Below are positions 6,001 to 8,498 of a stretch of 8,498 nt of DNA, piece after piece; position 1 is the first letter of the stretch; each line of letters begins with the position of its first letter. The stretch is from assembly GCA_965369805.1 (NCBI GenBank), contig CBDURG010000084.1, forward strand, positions 1-8,498. Reading direction: 5' to 3'. Below the pieces are notes generated by a model. The model did no database searches. It had not been told where the DNA came from and was given only the letters and a program-made list of their open reading frames with translations. The position numbers and the translations under genes are program-made. The stretch comes from JAGLRQ01 sp965369805. GTDB lineage: Bacteria > Auribacterota > UBA6266.

Positions 6001-8498
6001 CTATCGCTTCCCGCGGATATAGATGGGGACAGCACGGTTGACTGGGTTCAGGGAATTAATGAGCTTACGATATGGACATCGTCTTCTGATGATGCGGATT
6101 TTGGCAAAACAGGGGTTGATATATTTATGTTTGGCGGCGACAATAATTCGCCGGTTATTACCTCTGTTATCCCTGATATTACGACTGATGAAAATACATC
6201 CAAGACTTTTGATCTTACCGATTATGAATCGGATGTGGAAGACGGCCCGTCCGGGGATGACAACAGCCTTACCTGGTCGATTTCCGGAGTCAATGAAACT
6301 CTGTTTACGGCTTTGATTGATCCGGTAACCGATGTGCTTACTATCACCCCTGTATTAGACGCTACAGGCTCCGATGTAGTTACACTAATTTTGGTTGATT
6401 CAGTTGGGTTGACGGATACTCAGGATATAGAGGTAACAATAGAAGACGTTAGCACCCCTCCTGAAATTGATCCCGAGGTGACTGCTATTTCAACCCCTGA
6501 AGATACAGATGTGACAATAGACCTTAGCGGAAACAAGAAAGACGTGGAAGACGAACCTGCCGCTCTTATCTGGTCGGTTTTCGTAGAAGATGAAACTTTG
6601 TTCACCGCGTCAATTGATACTGACGCGCTTACTATTACGCCCGCAGAGAACGCGTCCGGCAGCGGTATGCTCACCTTAACCTTGACAGATTCCGGCGAAT
6701 TGACGGCCACTCAGGATGTAACGGTAACGATAGGCGTTAACACCCCTCCTGAAATTGATCCCGAGGTGACTGCTATTTCAACCCCTGAAGATACAGATGT
6801 GACAATAGACCTTAGCGGAAACAAGAAAGACGTGGAAGACGAACCTGCCGCTCTTATCTGGTCGGTTTTCGTAGAAGATGAAACTTTGTTCACCGCGTCA
6901 ATTGATACTGACGCGCTTACTATTACGCCCGCAGAGAACGCGTCCGGCAGCGGTATGCTCACCTTAACCTTGACAGATTCCGGCGAATTGACGGACACTC
7001 AGGATGTAGAGGTAGCAATAACCGATGTTAATGACGATCCGGTTATAACCCCTGTTATTCCTGATATTACAACGGATGAAGATACATCCAGGATTTTGGA
7101 TCTTTCCGGTTATGAAACAGATCTTGAAGACGGCCTCTCCGGAGACGGTAACGGGCTTGAATGGTCAATTTCCCCTGTAGATGAGACTCTGTTCACAGCC
7201 TTGATTAACACTATAACCGATGTGCTTACAATTACACCTGTCGCGATAGACGCCTCGGGATTTGACGTAGTAACATTGACCTTGACAGATTCGAGTGGAT
7301 TAACGGATAGCCAGGAGATAACTGTAACTGTTATAGATACCGCGGGTATTTCTCATATAGCAGCTGGTGAGATTCATAGTCTTTTCGCGAATTCGGCTGG
7401 AGGTGTCGCGGTTTTCGGCGATAACGAGTTTGGCCAGCTTGGACTTGGAGATGATACAGTGCCTAATGATGAATGGTCTCCTGTTTGTATTTCCGGGTTG
7501 AATGATGTTCTTGGTGTCGTGGCCGGCGGTTATCACAGCCTTGCTCTCGGTTCGGTTTGGTCCTGGGGTAAGAATGACAACGGCCAGCTTGGAGATGATT
7601 CAACTATTGAACGGAGTACCTTCGTTACGGTTGAGGTGTTGAACGTTGTATCCGCTTTGGCGGGCGGTGTTGAGCACAGTTTAGCTTTGTTATTAGACGG
7701 GACTGTTTATGCCTGGGGTAAGAATGACCATGGCCAGCTTGGAGACGATACAAATGTAGAAAAATGGATACCTTCTGAGGTTCCGGGGTTGGCCGATATA
7801 ATAGCTATAGCGTGTGGCGATAATCACAGTTTGGCTGTAAAATCCGATGGGACTGTTTTAGCCTGGGGTGAAAATTTGCGAGGCCAGCTTGGAAATGATA
7901 ATAATATAGAGCAATGGAAGCCTGTCCCGGTTTTGGGGTTAACGGATATAATAGCTGTATCCGCCGGAAACCAGTGGAGCCTTGCCCTGGATTCATTCGG
8001 GAATGTCTGGTCTTGGGGATGTGGTGACGATTATCGGCTTGGGGACGGGACAAAGAAAGACAATTTGACCCCTGTTCCGGTTCAGAACTTAACCGACATA
8101 ATTGCTATATCGTCCGGCGGAGGCCATGGTCTGGCTTTGAAATTGGACGGGACAGTTTGGTCTTGGGGGCTTAACGACCATGGCCAGCTTGGACTCGGTT
8201 CAACGCTTATCAAAAAGACTGCTACTCATATTACGGAGTTGGTCAATATAGTTGAGATATCCGGCGGAGGTTATCATAGTTTAGCCATGGCATCAGATGG
8301 AACTGTTTACGCCTGGGGCGGAAATGACCATGGCCAGCTTGGAGATGGAACGAACGTACAAAGATTAAGTCCTATTGAAGTAATATTCCCCAATACTTCT
8401 CCGGTTATTACCCTTGGCGTACCTGATATCACGATTGATGAAGATACGTTTGCGGTTGTGGATCTAACCGCTTATGAAAAAGACGCGGAAGACGGTTC
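1..8498 (+). CDS. Internal fragment of a giant multidomain extracellular/surface protein (S8 protease, CBM, NBR1-Ig, PKD, cadherin-like, RCC1)
   Basis: Frame 1 is open across the whole window: 2,832 full codons, no stop, and no start that needs choosing because the frame is already open at base 1. The translation is rich in Asp, Gly, Thr, Ser, Val and Ile and poor in Cys and Lys, as expected for stacked extracellular beta domains. Recognisable modules run continuously from end to end, so the frame is real and not chance. Known families seen: NBR1-type Ig, PKD, bacterial Ig-like, CBM4_9-like, peptidase S8, FN3-like, cadherin-like and RCC1. I infer a secreted or cell-surface protein that binds glycans or other surfaces and may cleave proteins. 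Signal peptide, anchor and secretion domain would lie outside the window. No gene symbol can be given. Several internal duplications, some nearly perfect in DNA, show recent expansion. The overall frame is certain; the cellular role is inferred. Confidence 0.97.
58..306 (+). other. Divergent InlB-type / bacterial repeat beta domain
   Basis: Residues 20-102 form a short all-beta module between two NBR1-type domains. The stretch VTVPADGYDFLSYNDIT followed by TNYTMTIND resembles the pattern of divergent InlB B-type repeats (a charged or small residue run, P-A-D-G-Y-x-F, then a T-M-T-I strand leading into the next domain). Such repeats are spacer or adhesive modules in secreted bacterial proteins. 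With the following NBR1-type domain it makes a unit of about 212 residues that appears to be tandemly repeated. Family assignment rests on pattern only. Confidence 0.5.
637..691 (+). repeat. 55-bp exact direct repeat, downstream copy (partner 1-55)
   Basis: Identical to bases 1-55 and in the same frame, encoding the closing strand of the NBR1-type domain in both places. After this copy the sequence enters a PKD domain, whereas after the upstream copy it enters an InlB-like repeat. This shows where the tandem array ends. Confidence 0.95.
682..699 (+). repeat. 9-bp tandem micro-duplication (gaggttatt x2)
   Basis: gaggttatt occurs twice back to back at 682-690 and 691-699, adding three residues (giving IEVIEVI). 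The copy at 1-57 has it only once. It is in frame and sits at the border between the NBR1-type domain and the PKD domain. Confidence 0.9.
703..990 (+). other. PKD domain
   Basis: Residues 235-330. The start P-x-x-P-x-I-N-G, the D-x-D-G-D-D-V-K-F-T-F-D-W-G-D core and the ending S-W-S-I-A-G-T-Y-T-V-K-x-K-A-E-D are diagnostic of PKD (polycystic kidney disease) Ig-like folds. Length, about 95 residues, is usual. These domains act as spacers or assist protein or polysaccharide binding in bacterial proteases and glycoside hydrolases. Here it joins the NBR1-type unit to the Ig-like pair that follows. Confidence 0.85.
991..1344 (+). other. Bacterial Ig-like domain (first of a pair), with calcium-loop-like insertion
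   Basis: Residues 331-448. Features are an opening T-T-L-I-W-T-T-D-P strand, a G-G-S-V-T-L-T-A-V strand, VGFYLD, then TYTYTPADLSSGDYFIEAAYLGN, a closing pattern typical of Big_3/Big_5-like bacterial Ig domains (the 'Y-x-x-A-x-Y-x-G-x-x-x-Y-x-x-S' ending). A loop around residues 384-393 (D384, N386, D388, G389, D390, D393) looks like a calcium-binding loop seen in many bacterial repeat proteins. It is followed directly by a second domain of similar plan. The exact family is uncertain; an Ig-like beta sandwich is likely. Confidence 0.6.
1345..1662 (+). other. Bacterial Ig-like domain (second of a pair)
   Basis: Residues 449-554. It repeats the plan of the previous domain: a PAELVIS strand, a G-Q-P-Y-A-L-R-A-K-L strand, VDFYIDGSKI, and a C-terminal G-I-H-S-L-Q-A-K-F-A-G-S-S-E-Y ending with VVTFTVTD. 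The 'L-x-A-x-F-x-G-x-x-x-Y' ending is the hallmark of Big_3_5-type Ig-like repeats. The role is probably a spacer or stalk. Confidence 0.6.
1663..2301 (+). other. Unrecognised beta-rich region of about 213 residues
   Basis: Residues 555-767. I do not recognise a family. The segment has many alternating hydrophobic stretches (for example FYGTIICRKIET, VFMDIVTPWGD and TALIVLLDIFGDIVEE) and two cysteines (C590, C724). Its aromatic content is high, with few Asp-Gly turns compared with the flanking modules. There is no internal repetition at a glance and no stop or frame change. A short hydrophobic strand (residues 681-691) is too short and too acidic on its flanks to be a membrane span. It may be one larger beta domain or two smaller ones. 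It sits between the Ig-like pair and the CBM-protease block. Confidence 0.4.
2302..2451 (+). other. FN3-like fragment (N-terminal half only)
   Basis: Residues 768-817. PAPELLLPENNSVVQDNEE followed by GGIYLDWKHEYE and IDEYYLNVSDK follows the start of bacterial FN3-like modules (P-x-L-x-x-P-x-N-x-x-V, then a x-L-x-W strand, then a Y-x-L-x-V-S strand). The second half, expected to carry Y-x-W-x-V and a closing F strand, is not seen: the sequence passes straight into the CBM-like domain. It is either a truncated module or the carrier for an inserted domain. Low to moderate confidence. Confidence 0.4.
2452..2889 (+). other. CBM4_9-like (galactose-binding-like jelly roll) domain, copy 1
   Basis: Residues 818-963. 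Landmarks are PAGWELIKSGPP, YSGTSSLKSSM, an EYTFSVWVMTSPG strand, W-V-E-Y-T-G-T-F-T-A-P-A-G-Y-T, and the closing G-T-I-W-F-D-N-F-K-M. This is the usual order in CBM4_9-type carbohydrate-binding modules (H/Y-SG-x-x-SL, then 'F-S-x-W-V', then 'W-x-x-x-x-x-x-F-T-x-P', then 'x-I-W-F-D-D'). These bind glycans in secreted enzymes, though many relatives have unknown ligands. A paralogue lies at 4321-4818; both are followed by the same type of Ig-like domain. Confidence 0.7.
2908..3090 (+). other. Ig-like domain, N-terminal half, interrupted by the S8 domain
   Basis: Residues 970-1030. APEVFLDSGPAILGYDK, then PVFTFHGVDSDGKIERFVYSL and a TWHEI strand. This lines up strand for strand with the intact domain at 4819-5133 (YIINGP..., VTFVLSGEDIDGSIQGYVYSL, EWFMFIP). 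The fold stops after the position of the W-x-x-I strand and the protease begins. The missing C-terminal strands appear after the protease, at 4177-4308. Confidence 0.75.
3091..4176 (+). other. Subtilisin-like (peptidase S8) catalytic domain
   Basis: Residues 1031-1392, about 360 residues, a normal length for an S8 catalytic domain. It opens with the common mature start (VPDDPYFWSQWGLNNEGQ, then DIDMPEAWSLLSSGSEV). The Asp site is VAVIDTGVDYNH (D1093). The His site is GHGTIAAGIIAA (H1164). The oxyanion Asn is in IVACMSNKN (N1255). The Ser site is GGPSFAASYVSGLAALLL (S1332), and the end is G-A-G-R-V-N-A-Y-E-M-L. A calcium-loop-rich insert (D1114, D1116, N1118, D1122, D1125 and D1130, D1132, N1134) follows the Asp site, as in many S8 proteins with 'NGIDDDGNGYxDD'. 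All triad residues are present, but motif neighbours are unusual: GTS is GPS, APHV is ASYV, AGN is MSN and SLGG is STAF. No I9-type propeptide precedes it. Serine protease is the clear family; activity is uncertain. Confidence 0.93.
4177..4308 (+). other. Ig-like domain, C-terminal half, resumed after the S8 domain
   Basis: Residues 1393-1436. After a short Ala/Ser/Gly linker (TAAGSASAS) comes VTYNDLAIGGYAFSVKAIDN followed by EGRYSTNTAEWIFF. This matches the final strands of the intact domain at 4819-5133 (VTFKNLDTGEHTFYVAAVDN, then AGFYDPNPIERTF). The linker DNA at about 4188-4204 is a short GC-rich run of agcgcg units, possibly a junction scar. Together with 2908-3090 it rebuilds one Ig-like domain of normal length. 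Confidence 0.75.
4321..4818 (+). other. CBM4_9-like (galactose-binding-like jelly roll) domain, copy 2
   Basis: Residues 1441-1606. It opens with NFDFEVGIGSFPAYW, the usual 'N-x-x-F-E-x-G' first strand of CBM4_9-type domains that copy 1 seems to lack. It continues with EEGSSSLKSRL, NGMYRMSAYVKKA, DWTQYLRVFELP and GLIWFDDLSIKKL. The order and closing strand match copy 1 at 2452-2889 (GTIWFDNFKML). Likely a glycan- or surface-binding module. It is followed by an unsplit Ig-like domain, so CBM plus Ig is a duplicated pair. Confidence 0.72.
4819..5133 (+). other. Ig-like domain, intact copy of the one split by the protease
   Basis: Residues 1607-1711. YIINGPEEGESVDDEVTF, SGEDIDGSIQGYVYSL, EWFMFIPEEDETTVTF, NLDTGEHTFYVAAVDNAGF and ERTFNM form the familiar bacterial module 'xI-x-GP-x-G-x-V-x-x-x-V-T-F-x-x-x-G-x-D-x-D-G-x-I-x-G-Y-x-Y-S-L ... 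G-x-H-T-F-x-V-x-A-x-D-N-A-G'. It is the reference that shows where the S8 domain entered its paralogue: the insertion falls in the loop equivalent to residues about 1670-1674 here. Confidence 0.75.
5134..5424 (+). other. FN3-like domain
   Basis: Residues 1712-1808. P-N-V-P-S-S-P-Y-P-E-D-E-A-V-N, INVSWIGGDPDSEDTVTY, VFLGTSENPPL, YPGTLESDTTYYWKVMAKDN, then G-A-V-T-V-G-P-V-W-N-F-T-T. This is the classic bacterial and archaeal FN3-like extracellular module with the 'L-x-x-x-T-x-Y-x-W-x-V-x-A-x-D-x-x-G' signature and the W-x-F-T-T end. It is probably a spacer between the CBM/protease block and the cadherin-like repeats. Confidence 0.82.
5431..5733 (+). repeat. Cadherin-like repeat A
   Basis: Residues 1811-1911. 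LPVIKSVISDI, VVDLTFYESDVEDGP, SLIWSIAGVD, DELTITS, AVLTLRDLGNLTDTQDI. It follows the pattern shared with B, C, D, E and F: a P-V-I start, a D-L-x-x-Y-x-x-D-V-E-D-G strand, x-L-x-W-S-I, L-T-I-T-x, then L-T-L-x-D-x-x-x-L-T-D-x-Q-D-I. It lacks the D-E-D-T calcium-type motif of later copies (ISYAPVTV instead) and is the most divergent copy. It is separated from repeat B by an inserted domain. Confidence 0.75.
5734..6138 (+). other. Jelly-roll-like domain inserted between cadherin-like repeats A and B
   Basis: Residues 1912-2046. The plan suggests a carbohydrate-binding-like beta sandwich: DDVVIDFKAKITAPG early, FGIYVSVNG in the middle, then FGWYTLSLPADIDGD and a final GINELTIWTSSSDD followed by GKTGVDIFMFGG. 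The 'G-W-x-T-L-x-L-P' plus 'I-x-x-L-x-I-x-x-x-S... V-D-I-x-x-F' ending is common in galactose-binding-like domains, with a calcium-loop-like D2006-D2008-D2010-D2014. I cannot name the family. It interrupts the cadherin-like array, as the RCC1 propeller does further on. Confidence 0.45.
6142..6450 (+). repeat. Cadherin-like repeat B
   Basis: Residues 2048-2150. SPVITSVIPDITTDENTSKT, FDLTDYESDVEDGPSG, SLTWSISGVNETLFTALI, DVLTITPVLDATGSDVVTL, VDSVGLTDTQDIEVTI. The T-D-E-N-T and D-V-E-D-G acidic motifs are placed as in calcium-dependent cadherin-like or tandem-95-type repeats. Closest in pattern to repeat E (7027-7341), although the two differ at many codons, so this pair is older than the C/D duplication. 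Confidence 0.82.
6451..6738 (+). repeat. Cadherin-like repeat C (first copy of a 288-bp tandem duplication)
   Basis: Residues 2151-2246, exactly 96 codons. TPPEIDPEVTAISTPEDTD, VTIDLSGNKKDVEDEP, ALIWSVFVEDETLFTASI, ALTITPAENASGSGML and TLTDSGELTATQDV. It is shorter than B and E because the G-x-x-x-N loop before the W-S strand is missing. Bases 6453-6706 are identical to 6741-6994 in repeat D. Differences are confined to the two edges. Confidence 0.92.
6739..7026 (+). repeat. Cadherin-like repeat D (second copy of the 288-bp tandem duplication)
   Basis: Residues 2247-2342. Same protein sequence as repeat C apart from a few residues at the ends (N for S at the start; D for A in LTDTQDV; E-V-A-I-T-D for T-V-T-I-G-V). 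The period is 288 nt, so frame is kept. The near-perfect match at synonymous sites points to a recent duplication or gene conversion. Confidence 0.92.
7027..7341 (+). repeat. Cadherin-like repeat E
   Basis: Residues 2343-2447. DPVITPVIPDITTDEDTSRI, LDLSGYETDLEDGLSGDG, LEWSISPVDETLFTALI, DVLTITPVAIDASGFDVVTL and LTDSSGLTDSQEITVTV. The E-D-T and D-L-E-D-G motifs are intact. It is the last cadherin-like unit before the RCC1 propeller, and its final strand is joined to the propeller by a very short linker (IDTAG). Confidence 0.82.
7342..8388 (+). other. RCC1 seven-bladed beta-propeller
   Basis: Residues 2448-2796, seven RCC1 repeats. Each blade shows the family pattern: (I/V)-A-x-G-x-x-H-S-L-A-L, D-G-T-V-x-x-W-G, then N-D-x-G-Q-L-G. 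Approximate blade starts are 7348, 7501, 7642, 7792, 7942, 8092 and 8242. The core G-Q-L motif recurs exactly every 150 nt (7432, 7582, 7732, 7882, 8032, 8182, 8332). Blade 5 is the odd one, with Y-R-L in place of G-Q-L and N-Q-W-S-L for the H-S-L motif. Blade 2 lacks about three residues before V-W-S-W-G. In eukaryotic RCC1 the fold is a guanine-exchange factor and chromatin binder; bacterial copies in secreted proteins are presumed protein- or surface-binding. Seven blades is a complete propeller. It lies between cadherin-like repeats E and F. Confidence 0.95.
8389..8498 (+). repeat. Cadherin-like repeat F (cut by window end)
   Basis: Residues 2797-2832. SPVITLGVPDITIDEDTFAV, then VVDLTAYEKDAEDG. 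This is the opening of another copy of the cadherin-like repeat (compare SPVITSVIPDITTDENTS in repeat B). The array therefore resumes after the RCC1 propeller and continues beyond the window. Confidence 0.85.

Noticed and set aside
6023..6316. Plus-strand reading frame of 97 codons in another frame
   Set aside because: It overlaps the strongly supported frame 1 protein, shows no recognisable motif, and has the composition expected of an out-of-frame reading.
6420..6998. Two nearly identical minus-strand reading frames (6420-6710 and 6711-6998)
   Set aside because: They are the antisense of the duplicated cadherin-like repeats C and D. Their similarity comes from the 288-bp duplication and they have no domain of their own.
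6451..8388. CRISPR-like or other regularly spaced repeats
   Set aside because: The 288-nt and 150-nt periods are multiples of three, lie in one coding frame, and match cadherin-like and RCC1 protein repeats. There are no short palindromic repeats with unique spacers.
307..8388. Eukaryotic origin suggested by NBR1, RCC1 and cadherin-like domains
   Set aside because: The frame runs 8.5 kb without introns and is mixed with PKD, CBM4_9, bacterial Ig-like and bacterial-type S8 modules. All of these families also occur in bacterial secreted proteins.

Overview
The window contains a single feature at gene level: one plus-strand reading frame (frame 1) that is open from the first base to the last. 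It runs for 2,832 complete codons without a stop, and neither its start nor its end lies inside the window. The window is therefore an internal slice of one giant gene. There is no intergenic DNA, RNA gene, promoter, terminator or complete mobile element. Every feature below the gene level is a domain, repeat or insertion inside this one protein.

The protein is a mosaic of extracellular-type beta domains. In order: the tail of an NBR1-type Ig-like domain (1-57); a divergent InlB-type repeat (58-306); a complete NBR1-type Ig-like domain (307-699); a PKD domain (703-990); two bacterial Ig-like domains (991-1662); about 213 residues I do not recognise (1663-2301); an FN3-like fragment (2302-2451); a CBM4_9-like jelly roll (2452-2889); an Ig-like domain split in two (2908-3090 and 4177-4308) by a whole subtilisin (S8) protease domain (3091-4176); a second CBM4_9-like domain (4321-4818); an unsplit copy of the same Ig-like domain (4819-5133); an FN3-like domain (5134-5424); then cadherin-like repeats A-F (5431 to the end). 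A jelly-roll-like insert separates repeats A and B, and a complete seven-bladed RCC1 propeller separates E and F.

The most striking structure is modular growth on several scales. There is a 288-bp tandem duplication with a 254-bp perfect core (repeats C and D). A 55-bp exact repeat 636 bp apart shows that another NBR1-containing unit lies just upstream. A CBM-Ig pair is duplicated, and one copy carries a protease inside its Ig fold. RCC1 blades are kept in strict 150-nt register. Domains have been slotted between or into repeat units at three places.

The organism is most likely a bacterium. The frame is uninterrupted and the domain set (PKD, CBM, S8, FN3, cadherin-like, bacterial RCC1) is typical of giant secreted or surface proteins. 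Moderate GC, frequent ATA isoleucine codons and giant multidomain genes would fit a PVC-group or candidate-phylum lineage such as Omnitrophota, but that is a guess and not shown by the sequence. The likely role is a very large surface or secreted protein for adhesion, glycan binding and possibly proteolysis of prey, host or polymer. No signal peptide, membrane anchor or sorting domain is visible because both ends are missing.
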